From NCBI GenBank assembly GCA_012934845.2, contig WNNJ02000322.1:1-64000 (forward strand): 64,000 bases of DNA, written 5' to 3'. A program made the position numbers and the translations under genes. Below are positions 55,207 to 64,000 of this stretch, piece by piece. Below the pieces are notes generated by a model that saw nothing but the letters and a program-made list of their open reading frames with translations, made no database searches and was not told where the DNA came from. The stretch is from Pomphorhynchus laevis (taxonomy: Eukaryota; Acanthocephala; Palaeacanthocephala; Echinorhynchida; Pomphorhynchidae). How positions within the stretch are numbered: position 1 is the first letter of the stretch; the number at the start of each line of letters is the position of its first letter.

Positions 55207-55507
55207 AACCTCTGATTTTGTGTCTAACAGTAAATGGCTTGCTCACAGGCTTAGGTCTGGTCTAAAAGTTTGATATCTAGACGATTGTGTTTTGAGAAGA
55301 ACAACCAATGAGGTTATGCTTGACATTCAAACAATAAAAGAGCTAGACGCAGAAATAGGGTTGGTTCTCATCCCGGGGAAATGCGAAATTGTCACCGAAA
55401 ATTAAGGCACTTACAGCGAAGAGCGGAGGCTGCTGTCAACAATTTTAAATGTACATTCACAGGAAAAGCATGGCGACATGCAACCTTGCTAATTCGACGA
55501 GGAGAAT

Positions 55508-56080
55508 TTGGAATTCGGCTTTCAGGCGAAAGCGCAATACTGTAATTTGAATTGTCTATGTGGCACAGAAGAGTTGGTGAAGCTGCTATTGTCTAGTAGA
55601 CGACTTCATGACACCGGTACGGGACATCTAGATTTCAACGACGCTATTAGGATTTGGAGCGCTGAATTAGGATATGCTCTATTATCGGAACCTTCCTCGC
55701 AAAAACGATGGACAGCAATCCTATATGAGGCACTGCATAAACGCCTGATCGAAGAAGCAGAAACACCAGAATGCCAATAATGGCTGCTTGCCGTCTCCTT
55801 CAGATGTTCCAATGCTTTTCTTGAAGCTATTCCGATTGCCTTCGCCGTCACTCGGCTCGAAGATCTATCTTTGTCTCTGGCCGTTGCGTTGAGGCTAGAT
55901 GTACACTACAGTCAGCATTACCTGTGCGCATGTGGTGAAACTGTAATGAATATAAGTTCATACGCACTGGATTGTCGTCGTTCCAAAGGTCGTTATCTAC
56001 GTCACTCAAAACCAAACCTGCTCCTTCGGATGGCGCTCCATGCCGCGAGAGTTTCCTCAAGACTGGAGCAGACCGGCTAA
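55508..56080 (+). pseudogene. LINE C-terminal region (copy 3)
   Basis: Frames 55,508-55,780 and 55,871-56,080 cover the thumb/C-terminal part. C-A-C-G-x-x-V ... Y-A-L-D-C-R-x-S-x-GR-x-x-RH is a possible zinc-binding or nucleic-acid-binding motif shared with LINEs of this group. The expected PDG/PW-x-x-G end is decayed beyond 56,080. Confidence 0.6.
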
Positions 56081-56339
56081 TCATGAAACAACGGCAAGAG
56101 ACCATACGGCGCTACGCTGTTATCCTGAGACGCCGGATGTATCTTGATATGGGATTTTACATGCATAAATGCCCTGGCAGCCAGCTACCAGTTATACTGC
56201 ATCTCTTTTGCATGAACATAATATAAAATATAAATATATATTATATAAATGTATTATAATATATTTTTATATAAAAATATATTATATGTTTATATATAAT
56301 ATATATTATATTAATATATAATATAATATAATATTTTTT

Positions 56340-56645
56340 CTAATACTTTTTTAGAAAAAGATACTGGATAGTTTAATAAGAGGAAATATGTCATTAGCAT
56401 ATATTTATCTTTGCTGCTATGTTGGGTCCAGGAATTGGCCGAAATCTGATATCATAGTAGTTCCTCCTGATGACCTCTAATCCTTATTTTAATACATTGT
56501 CTGTTATTTATAAGTCAATTCAAAACAATTGACTTTTATTTTAAATTACAATTTTTGATTTTAACTCGATAAAAATATAAATTCTATAAAATCTTGTAAT
56601 TATTTATTATTTATCTTTATTACTTATTAGTTATCTGATCAGATT
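56340..56645 (+). mobile_element. Solo PLE tail
   Basis: AGATACTGGATAG, GCTGCTATGTTGGG, CATAGTAGTTCCTCCTGATG (structured module, 56,360-56,490), spacer and an end GTTATCTGATCAGAT at 56,631-56,645. No coding part. It follows a simple AT run (56,222-56,340). Confidence 0.6.
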
Positions 56646-56744
56646 CTCGGTATTGATTCACTCGAAATTTAATTCACTCGAAAATCTGAAATTTTTTTAA
56701 TCTATAGACAATTTGTAATATGAAACTTTGTTTACCTCCGCAAC

Positions 56745-57000
56745 GGTAATTAGACGCCATTAGAAGGAATTGCAATGTTATCAGGTTTCGGCCTCTAATT
56801 CCTCTACCCAGCATAACAACGCATTTGGCCCCGATGTTGGGTAGAGTAATAGGTCCTGCAACCTGATAACATAGCAGTTTCTTCCAAATACCTCTAATTC
56901 TTATTCTGATACAACGTTTGTTATTTATAAGTCAATTCATAAAAATTGACTTTTATTTTTAATTTTAATTATGTATAAATTTTAGTTATATAAAATTATA
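56745..57000. mobile_element. Two PLE-tail modules head to head
   Basis: A minus-sense module (56,750-56,828) meets a plus-sense module (56,829-56,960), making an imperfect palindrome of about 40-nt arms centred near 56,828 (ATGTTATCAGGTTTCGGCC against its complement). Confidence 0.6.
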
Positions 57001-57114
57001 TAAAATTATTTGTTATTATTTATATTAAAAAAGTGTTTATCATTATTTTTTATTTTTTAAGAATTTTGTAGAATACAGAACAATATAGAAGTGCAATAGA
57101 AGTGTAATGCCATT

Positions 57115-57480
57115 AAAAATTTAGTTATCCTTAAAAAAATCGGTAACTAATTGATCGCTTAGGCATTCAAGTATACATGCGGCATTGCCTCGCTGAACCG
57201 CTACGCTTAATCGCTGTCTGAGGAAAGCCGTTGATCGAATTTCACATGTGGTCTTGGACATCATCTTACCAATCTCTTCGATAAAATACGAAGTTTCCTT
57301 ACCCAAGACACCAAAGGACTCAACAGCTACCGGAACAAATGTAAAGATCCTATTATCGATCTCGATGTACTTTTCCTTCTTGCATTCTACAAAAGCGGCT
57401 ACCTCACAGGTCCGAATGATTGCTTTATCCTCGTAACGTGCCGCTAGAGAGTTTATGCATGTAGCGTCCCAAATTAGTAT
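57115..57480 (-). pseudogene. C-terminal scrap of the GVQQGDP-type LINE
   Basis: GKETSYFIEEIGKMMSKTTC, EIRSTAFLRQRLSVAVQRGN and AACILECL match the extreme C-terminus of the family (FL-x-QR-x-S-VA-x-QRGNAA), also seen degenerate at 47,580-47,650. Upstream (57,310-57,440) is FVPVAVESFGVLGKE-like sequence. A separate fragment from copy 3, on the other strand. Confidence 0.55.
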
Positions 57481-57524
57481 TAAGCATTTTTTAATTTATA
57501 TAATTTAAAAATACGTAAACTCAG

Positions 57525-58200
57525 CTTATATGAGTGTACAACTCGATAGTTGCACAGTGTATAACTCGATATAGAACGTTAGATTTAAGATAAACGAATG
57601 TTTTAAACAAGTCATAATCATTCTTATCAATCGGAACATCGAGAAATCCTATGTCAATTGAAGACGTATCCCATTGAATCGCCTCATCTTTAGAATTTAA
57701 TATGGTGTAAATGTCATTCAACAAAATATGATTGTCAATTACAAAAATATATCATCAGCATATCGTAGTTATTGCCGCAAAAATGATATTCGATCGTAAA
57801 TGCCTGATTACCAATCAAACATATAAATTTCAAATCATGTGCATCCTAAACCGTTTCCCATGGTAACACCATCGATTCGGTCATACATTTTTCATTAGAC
57901 CCCAAATCCGAACGGGATGTGCAAAGATTCAACAGTTGGCGTCAATCAAGTACGATTTAATTACAAGCATTTTTGTGTGCGACAAATATAGATGCTGCAA
58001 GTTCTATAGATTTGATCTAAGGATTATTAGTGTACAGAACCTATGTCAGCTGTATCGACGGTACCTGCTAAATTGTGGTTCTTCATAATTTTAATGAAGT
58101 ATACCCCCATCTTTTACCCATGAAAAATGGTTATTATCGAGAACCTGCCAGATAACGATTTGAGAAATTTTAGGATTAAACGTGGCGTAATTGCCAATTA
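57525..58200 (-). pseudogene. PLE reverse transcriptase fragment (third lineage)
   Basis: Minus strand: a decayed GNYATFNPKISQIVIWQVL near 58,150, GVTMGNGLGC (motif B, 57,880-57,850), RYADDIF (motif C, near 57,765) and HILLNDIYTILNS ... IGFLDVPIDKNDYDLFKT (57,720-57,600). MGN in motif B and IGFLDV are canonical-PLE features. Broken in several places. Confidence 0.55.
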
Positions 58201-58436
58201 TTGTTTTTGTTTTGCAAAAAGTTTGTAGTAGAATTCAATTTGCTCAAATTCAATTGATTTTGATAGAATTCAAACTGATTTAATCGAATTCAAATTGCGT
58301 TTGTTAACTATACAAAAAACTAGGTGAGCTGTTGAAAATGTCGAGAAGACATCAGCTAACCAGAAATTAATTTGAATATTCAAATGTACATTCAATAATA
58401 AATTAAATAATTCAATCGGATCTTTATTGATTTTAG

Positions 58437-58655
58437 TATGTCCAATGAATTCGATACCTTTCGAAGGGGCTTGCTACCGTTTCTCAACTGTAAAAATGAC
58501 TTGGGATCAAGCGGAATCGGCCTGTACTAATTGGAGAAACAGCTCCCTGGCTATAATCAATAGCATGCGAGAGCTAAATTTTATTGCTAATCAAATACGA
58601 AACAAAACACATCCCGTGGATAGCTACCTCTTTGTAGGATTAAGAGATTTTGACG
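58437..58655 (+). CDS. C-type lectin/EGF gene, exon A (first half of CTLD)
   Basis: Acceptor TTTATTGATTTTAG ends at 58,436; donor G|GTAAAT at 58,656. The exon encodes CPMNSIPFEGACYRF, MTWDQAESACTNW, SLAIINSMRELNFIANQI and YLFVGLRDFDG. These are the opening of a C-type lectin-like domain: Cys pair, the W-x-x-A-x-x-x-C helix, and the F-V-G-L strand. The product is probably secreted or membrane-bound, but no signal peptide exon is visible upstream. It joins exon B in phase 1 to read DFDGGYLSWLNG. Open and intact, so likely a living gene. Confidence 0.75.
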
Positions 58656-58859
58656 GTAAATATATTTTTTGCCATTCAATGTAATCTACCATATAAGGCA
58701 GGAGTAATTCTTAATATACCGTTAACGATGAATTCTTAATTCCACATTTAAACAAAAAGTGGAATATTTTGATATTCCGCATAAAAATAAAAATATTAAA
58801 ATGTAAAATAAACAAATAAAAATATTTTCAAATAAAAGAATATTTATTCTTTAATTGAT

Positions 58860-59215
58860 TGGAACAGCAACAAAAACGTTAGATAGTTTTATCAGAGGAA
58901 ATACATCATTAGCATGTATTTGGCCTCCGCTGCTATGTTGGGTAGAGGAGTTAGGGGCCGAAACCTGATAGCATAGCAGTTCCTCCTGATGACCTCTAAT
59001 TCTTATTCTGATACAACGTCTGTTATTTATTAGTCAATTCATAAAAATGACTTTTTAAATTTCATTTTTTATTTTAACTTGATTTAAATTATAAAAATCT
59101 AAAAACAATTATTAATTTTATTATTTAATTATTAAATTTTGATTTAGCATGATTGTGTTTTGTTTATTTTATAATTATATTAAATATGTAGACTCAGTTA
59201 GCTGATTTAATTTTT
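58860..59215 (+). mobile_element. Solo PLE tail in the lectin intron
   Basis: Structured module with GCTGCTATGTTGGGTAGAGG and CATAGCAGTTCCTCCTGATG (58,930-58,998), spacer, and terminal motif GACTCAGTTAGCTGATTTAA ending at 59,209. Close to the tail of the 16,112-19,146 copy, so a recent arrival. Confidence 0.7.
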
Positions 59216-59284
59216 ATGAATTGACTAACAAATAACATAATTTTGTGGGAAGCCAAGATATTATTAAATTTACCCCTAAAATAA

Positions 59285-59970
59285 TCCAAATCATATCAAA
59301 TAAATGGGCCTACGTATTTTATACGATATATAAATAAAAATAAAGATAAAAAATAAGTAAATTTTTATATTTTTACTTGATGTAATTTCAAAGAATAAAA
59401 TAGTCCTCAAAATTTCAAATACTCTGTGTTAGAATAAGGTACACTAGATAATCAAATTTCATCAAAGGAAATAAGTCATTAGCGCGCATTTGGCTCCGCT
59501 GCTATGTTTGGTAGTTCCTCCTGAAGAGCTCTAATCATTACATCGTCTGTTATTTATTAGTCAATTCATAAAAATGACGTTTATTTTAAATTTCAATTTT
59601 TTATTACTTAATATAAATTATTACAAAATTTTATATAACATTATTATTTTATATTATAATATTTCTAATTGTTAAATTTTGATTTATTGATTTAACATTA
59701 TTATTTTTATTTATTTATTTTTATTTTTATATAGAACGATTTCATCCTTATTCTAATAGAATGTAGATCATTTATTAGTCAATTCATAAAAATTGACTTT
59801 TTTAAATTTTAATTTTTTATTTTAACTTGATTTAAATTATATAAAATCTTATAACAATTATTTATTATTTACAAATATGTAATTATTTATTTTTTATTCT
59901 TTAATTTTTATTTAGCAATAGTTTTAATTTTTTAGATTTTATAGAATACGTAGACTCAGTTAACTGATCT
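59285..59970. mobile_element. Cluster of diverged PLE tails
   Basis: A minus-sense terminal motif (GGGCCTACGTATTTTATA, 59,307-59,324), a plus-sense module (59,425-59,560), and another plus-sense spacer ending at ACGTAGACTCAGTTAACTG (59,950-59,968). Successive insertions or rearranged copies. Confidence 0.55.
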
Positions 59971-60417
59971 ATTTATAAGATCAGCTAACTAATCAACTAT
60001 TTATTAGCGTATTATTTATTATTTAATTGTTTAGTAAAGATAAATATTTATTAATTATTTAATTTTACACAGTTTTAAACACATTGATATATAAAGATAT
60101 TTATAAATACAAGTCACTAAAGTCACTATAGTCACTCATAATATTCTTTAGAAAATTATGTAAATATAAAATATATGGAATTTAAGAGTATAATTAGACC
60201 ATTTGATTAGATCACATAATTAGAGCATTTTGTTATATTTTAATACACTACACGGATAGATAAAACTAGGTTTTTGTTTTAAAAAATATTATGAAGTTGA
60301 GTTAGTTTTTTTGTTGTAAAGTACGAGTTCATCAGTATTGGCATTCATGACATTATTCTTAGAGAATCTATTAGTTTTGTTATTCCAGCCCTTATTTAGA
60401 AATGAAATACATCTATT

Positions 60418-60693
60418 TCATTTTTGGACCATTTTCCGTTTAGAGATAAAAAAATGCTTTTTAATAATCCAATTAGGAAAACCGTTAGCTAGCAATGATA
60501 AATTAAGTTCATAAATTCTCATTCTATTTGATGTGCTATCAGAACAAATATCTTTTGTGCGTCGGAATAAAGCAGACGCAGATGAAATCTTCCAACTTAT
60601 CGGAATATGTGTATCCAATGATACAACGTTTGGTACATCACCAATCGTTTGGAAGACACCTGTTCGTATATTATCATTAATATCCCTTATCAT
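60418..60693 (-). pseudogene. PLE connector between RT and GIY-YIG
   Basis: WKISSASALFRRTKDICSDS and NGFPNWIIKKHFF match the canonical PLE connector (A-x-x-x-L-x-RA-x-x-I-CSD ... NGYP-x-x-x-I). Antisense to the lectin gene, in its intron. Confidence 0.5.
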
Positions 60694-60806
60694 ATTAGCC
60701 GCGAATATTCAACTCATCCTTAACTTCTATTTAAAAGATAAAATTAAATAATTTAATGATAAAAATTATATTACGAATTAAATGTTTAACATGATATGTT
60801 ATTAAG

Positions 60807-60983
60807 GGTATCTTTCTTGGCTAAACGGGATCCCGTTAGCTCAATCGGAATTATCAATTATATACGAACCTTATCGTCCTAGACGATTTCGATGTGGTAT
60901 GCTGTTGGTATTTAAGGATGGAGAAAAGGCCATCGAACAACGGAGTTGCGATTTCGATAGCAACCGATTCGTATGCAAGTATG
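60807..60983 (+). CDS. C-type lectin/EGF gene, exon B (second half of CTLD)
   Basis: Acceptor ...TTATTAAG ends at 60,806; donor GTAAGT at 60,984. Reads GYLSWLNGIPLAQSEL, IIYEPYRPRRFRCGMLL and EQRSCDFDSNRFVCKY: the WNG-like strand, and the last two disulphide cysteines with F-V-C. The sugar/calcium motif that is EPN in mannose-type lectins is EPY here and the WND triplet is absent, so classical Ca-dependent sugar binding is unlikely. Splice phases match exons A and C. Confidence 0.75.
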
Positions 60984-61032
60984 GTAAGTTATTATGAGTA
61001 TTAATACCTTATTTATAATGCAATTCAACTAG

Positions 61033-61149
61033 TTCTCGATTCCTGCTTTAACAATAGCAAATGCTCTCCAGGTGGGACATGTTTTAACTATGGCAATAGC
61101 TATGTTTGTCGATGCAGATTCATGTATGACGGATTCCATTGTCAACAAT
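61033..61149 (+). CDS. C-type lectin/EGF gene, exon C (EGF-like domain)
   Basis: Follows a 49-bp intron (60,984-61,032, ending CAACTAG). Encodes DSCFNNSKCSPGGTC, FNYGNSYVCRCRFMYDGFHC: six cysteines with spacing C-x5-C-x5-C-x8-C-x1-C-x8-C, a standard EGF-like domain. A donor-like GTGAGT begins at 61,150. If it is not used, translation ends 11 codons later at a TAA (61,182). CTLD followed by EGF is an animal cell-surface or secreted architecture. Confidence 0.7.
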
Positions 61150-61314
61150 GTGAGTTTGAATTTGATCAATTCAACTAAAAATTGCCATTACAAGAAGCGC
61201 ATTGCTTTTGGTCATTACTATACTTCGATACAGTAAATTATGTAAAAGATAAATTGCTTAATTAAAAGTTGTTTAATTTTTTAATAAGCTTTATGTAAAT
61301 TGAGATTAAATTAT

Positions 61315-61630
61315 TGTTTCGCTTCTTTGGCCCCACTGCTATGTTGAGTCGAGGAATAGGGACTTAAACCTGATAGCATAACAGTTCCTCATGATGACTT
61401 TTAATCCTTATTCTAATACAATTCATAGAAATTATCTTTTATTTTAAATTTTAATTTTGAATATTAACTTGATAGAAATATAAATTCTATAAAATCATGT
61501 AATTATTTATTATTTGTCTTTATTTTTATTTATATATAGTATAAAATACGTAGACTCAGTTATCTGACCTTATTTGTTCTACTTACATGCTATTATTGAC
61601 ATGTCGACTTTGTTTTTCCCGTAATAAAAT
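61315..61630 (+). mobile_element. PLE tail with extra terminal block
   Basis: Half of the structured module (GCTATGTTGAGTCGAGG ... GATAGCATAACAGTTCCTC), spacer, terminal motif ACGTAGACTCAGTTATCTGA (61,547-61,566), then a block matching the repeated end at 46,800-46,890 in inverse orientation. Confidence 0.55.
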
Positions 61631-61769
61631 CTCTGTCAGAAATACTGTATTCTTGATAAGACTATTTTTATGCTAATTTTCAAACAATTTTGATGAATAT
61701 TTTCTTTTTCTTATAATTTACAATATAAAATACAACAAAATATTATTTAAAATAAATTTAAACTATTAA

Positions 61770-62025
61770 GCGGAAATTTTGATGGATGGATAATAAATAA
61801 TATACCTTGTATTAGAATAAGATAAAAGATAATCAAATTTCATCAGAAGAAATACGCCATTGGCACCGCTGCTATGTTGGATCGAGCAATACTCTCAGAA
61901 ACCTGATAGCATAGCATTTTTTCCTAATGTTCTTTAATCCTTATTCTGATATAACGTCTATTATATTTTATTCATTCATAAAAATTGAATGTTATTTTAA
62001 ATTTCAATTTTAAATTTTAACCTAA
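61770..62025 (+). mobile_element. Diverged PLE tail including the RT stop region
   Basis: Starts with the sequence around the RT stop codon (GATGGATGGATAATAAATAA), then the structured module (61,805-61,945), and is cut at about 62,025 by the retrozyme-like copy. Confidence 0.6.
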
Positions 62026-62029
62026 AGCT

Positions 62030-62207
62030 CGCACATAGGATGACTGGGCATACGTAGCGACTTTGAATATTGCGGGAATAATTCGGTTCTGTTTCTTGAT
62101 CTGATGAGGATATATAGAATGCTGCCTGGTGTTTATGCCTCATCATGAGGAAAACAGTGATTTATTTACGAGTACACCATTGTGTGTCCAAAAGCAGGTG
62201 TAACAAC

Positions 62208-62215
<8 letters not shown>
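62030..62215 (+). mobile_element. Partial retrozyme-like unit without ribozyme
   Basis: Matches 21,255-21,440 (ATGACTGGGCATACGTAGCG, CTGGTGTTTATGCCTCATCA, GTGTAACAACAAATTATAT). The hammerhead end is missing, and the copy runs into an (AT)n array. Confidence 0.65.

Positions 62216-62275
<60 letters not shown>
62212..62275. repeat. (AT)n microsatellite
   Basis: About 32 uninterrupted AT units. A second array lies at 62,412-62,492. Confidence 0.95.
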
Positions 62276-62279
<4 letters not shown>

Positions 62280-62336
62280 AAATATTAAAGACAGAACCAG
62301 AATGCTTTCTGGTTCTGTCTTTAATATTTAAATTAT
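62273..62336. repeat. Perfect 30-bp palindrome, 4-nt loop
   Basis: Arms 62,273-62,302 and 62,307-62,336 are exact complements (core AAAGACAGAACCAGAA, loop TGCT). Directly beside the AT array. Confidence 0.9.
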
Positions 62337-62407
62337 GCAATTGAATCCGTTAGCAGTAAGGATCCCAGAGGACGGTTCATTACCCCTTCGCAATGCAGAA
62401 GGTAGTC

Positions 62408-62411
<4 letters not shown>

Positions 62412-62492
<81 letters not shown>
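62412..62492. repeat. (AT)n microsatellite
   Basis: About 40 AT units, the second of two arrays flanking the palindrome. Confidence 0.95.
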
Positions 62493-62495
<3 letters not shown>

Positions 62496-62599
62496 TTGTA
62501 CGTTGTACACTATCGCTGGGACTCTCACAGGAGTACAATAGATTTATGTTTATCTTACGATTTACACCAGCACAAGCAAAATAGATTCAAAATTTTATT

Positions 62600-63640
62600 G
62601 AAAACATTTCGCTCTTTGGAGCTTTGTCAATTGTATGTTTATTAGAAACCAAAATTTTCTTAAAAAAATTTTGGTTTCTAATAACCAAAATTATTAGAAG
62701 AGGCATGTGAACTATATCGGAAAACGATTTTTAGGAGTGGAGGACTGAGATGATTGGATTTAGTGGATTTGTCAACGAATAAAGGATACATGAGCGATAT
62801 TATTGAAGAGGGATGGTTTATTATCAGGAAGAATGGTTGCTAGAATAGACCTGAATGCAGATACATCATCATCGAGGCGAGATTGTGGGGAAGCAGATTT
62901 GGAAAACTTTAAGTTTGATATGATAATACAGCGATCGCGCGAAGGAAAACGATTTTGTGGAAGTGGTAGACGAACAGAGCTGGTAGGAGTCGAGGCAGAT
63001 GAGCAGATAGAAGTGGAAATGACGGGGGTGCTTGATAGAGAATTAATATTGGTGGGAGCAAGTGTGACAGGAGCGGGGTGTTGAATTGGTTGATCAGAGA
63101 TGTGACTGGAGATGATTTTGAAGAAGGATGTAAATTATTTGGAAGTGTTACCTGGGAGGTAGAGTAAGGAGAATTAAGATAGGTTGGGGCATGTGTAACA
63201 GGGACGGAGTGTTGAATCGGTTGATCGGAGATGTTACTGGATATGATTTTTATGGAATGATGTAAATTATTGAGAAGTGATACGGGGGAGGTCGAGTAAG
63301 GAGTACATGAAGAGAATAAAGAAGTTTGAGATCTATTTAGATTGGGGAAGGAATAGTAAAGAGGAGGTACGAGATGAAAAGTTTTACCGTTAGCCTTGTT
63401 ATAATAAGGAAGGTTAATGGAATTTTGGTTCGTAGTTGAACGAGGAGTGTGTGAGAGAGAGTAGGTTCAATAATGTGATTATAATATGCGAAGTCGGGTG
63501 TTGATGCGAGGGAAACATCCATACATCACAATCTTTGGAATCGCATCCAACTTCAAATCTGATATAACCATCATTGCATTCCGATGTGGAAGATGCTTGA
63601 TCAGGAACAGGGATCTGAGATCGCGCTGTTTTAGGCATGA
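62600..63640 (-). pseudogene. L2/CR1-like LINE ORF1 region (broken)
   Basis: Starts at ATG 63,638 (MPKTARSQIPVPDQASSTSE) and soon reads CNDGYIRFEVGCDSKDCDVW, which resembles a PHD-type finger often found in ORF1 of CR1/L2 LINEs. Further frames contain SDQPIQHSVPVTHAPT-like Pro/Ser/Thr-rich repeats (twice, about 63,080 and 63,215) and CIIISNLKFSKSAS, SRLDDDVSAFRSIL, which could be an RNA-binding fold. The sense strand is C/T-rich like the L2-like LINE at 33,720-36,627, so the two may be one family. No endonuclease or RT follows before about 62,580. Confidence 0.4.
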
Positions 63641-63679
63641 CCTTTTATCGAGAGATTGAGCTCAATCCGCGAGCGTAGC

Positions 63680-63860
63680 GAGCGGAACCGACAGGAATAA
63701 TCTGGAACTGCCAGGAATAATCTGGAACTGATAGGAATAATCTGGAACTGCCAGGAATAATCTGGAACTGACAGGAATAATCTGGAACCGACAGGAATAA
63801 TCTGGAACTGTCAGGAATAATCTGGAACTGACAGGAATAATCTGGAACTGACAGTAATAA
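63680..63860. repeat. 20-bp minisatellite upstream of the LINE ORF1
   Basis: Eight to nine units of AGGAATAATCTGGAACTGAC with few changes. It sits between the ATG of the LINE ORF1 and its presumed 5' end (near 63,950), where LINEs often carry repeated promoter units. Confidence 0.85.
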
Positions 63861-64000
63861 TTGTGTGTTTAAGCGGTTAAAATTTTTTTCTGTTTTGATA
63901 TTTATGATCAAAACGACGAAGACGGAGGAGAATTCGTACGGCCGCGTTTAAGATGCGTTGTCGTGGAAGAAGAGTGGATTTAGGTGAGTTGGAAAATAGA

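Larger units (their letters stand above)
54140..56225 (+). mobile_element. LINE relic with GVQQGDP-type RT (copy 3)
   Basis: GC-richer than its flanks. RT: IISGKVPNEIAQTFCEVKIL, KDGGVRPLAVGFTIRLLAAQ, LAPVLLGFEIPRG, AVYATKTFL, AILKLDFEKAFNCVRRDAIL (motif A, catalytic D present). Motif B is lost in broken frames around 55,150-55,260. C-terminus: LRLDVHYSQHYLCACGETV, SSYALDCRRSKGRYLRHSKP and LLLRMALHAARVSSRLEQ, the cysteine/histidine-rich end of the family. The first 350 bp (54,140-54,490) are unusually GC-rich and may be its N-terminal part. Confidence 0.7.
58656..60806 (+). other. Intron of the lectin gene, filled with PLE debris
   Basis: About 2.15 kb between GTAAAT (58,656) and TTATTAAG (60,806). 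It contains a PLE tail in sense (58,850-59,215), two diverged tails (59,285-59,970) and an antisense PLE connector (60,418-60,693). Few host-like stretches remain. Confidence 0.6.

Noticed and set aside
62335-62584. Frames with long Tyr-Ile repeats
   Set aside because: Pure translation of the (AT)n array.

Overview
The window is eukaryotic, almost certainly an invertebrate animal. It is very AT-rich, has GT-AG introns (one of only 49 bp), and holds fragments of animal-type genes: a LITAF-domain exon, a C-type-lectin/EGF gene and a decayed OTUD3-like exon. I see no bacterial-style operons, rRNA, tRNA or CRISPR arrays. The phylum cannot be fixed from the sequence. Most recognisable sequence is retroelement debris, so this looks like accessory, repeat-packed DNA between or inside host genes.

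The dominant family is a Penelope-like element (PLE) with its GIY-YIG nuclease domain in front of the reverse transcriptase (RT), the order known for the Naiad/Chlamys PLE clade. Its best copy is 16,112-19,146 (+), nested in an older minus-strand copy (14,665-19,556). Truncated copies lie at 3.9-5.7, 10.5-11.9, 44.4-45.2 and 52.6-53.5 kb. More than ten solo tail fragments are scattered through the window. The tail carries a conserved foldable module of about 150 nt. A second PLE lineage with the usual C-terminal GIY-YIG lies at 21.6-25.9 kb with LTR-like repeats, and further PLE scraps lie at 20.0, 57.5-58.2 and 60.4 kb.

At 20.64-21.54 kb there is a tandem repeat of about 462 bp whose unit boundary is a textbook minimal type I hammerhead ribozyme (21,205-21,246). 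This is the structure of a retrozyme, a small non-autonomous circular-RNA retroelement. Hammerhead-like hairpins also sit in the LTR-like repeats of the second PLE lineage, with compensatory changes in stem II.

LINEs include a truncated LINE with a 12-bp target duplication (1.0-2.8 kb), an APE-type LINE relic (8.8-10.4 kb), a CR1-like LINE (33.2-38.6 kb) split by an L2-like LINE with an 8-bp target duplication, three relics of one LINE family marked by a G-x-QQGD motif and a long N-terminal region (40.4-43.2, 47.6-50.6 and 54.1-56.2 kb, plus a tail at 57.1 kb), a Jockey/I-like relic split by a PLE (44.0-45.7 kb), and the 5' end of another L2/CR1-like LINE at the right edge.

Host-like coding sequence is sparse: LITAF exon (29,599-29,870), a possible carboxylesterase exon (31.1 kb), the OTUD3-like relic (39.8-40.2 kb) and the lectin/EGF gene (58,437-61,149, three exons visible, the first intron filled with PLE debris). 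The window also has an unusual number of near-perfect short-loop palindromes. I worked by eye; family assignments rest on motif recognition, not database searches.
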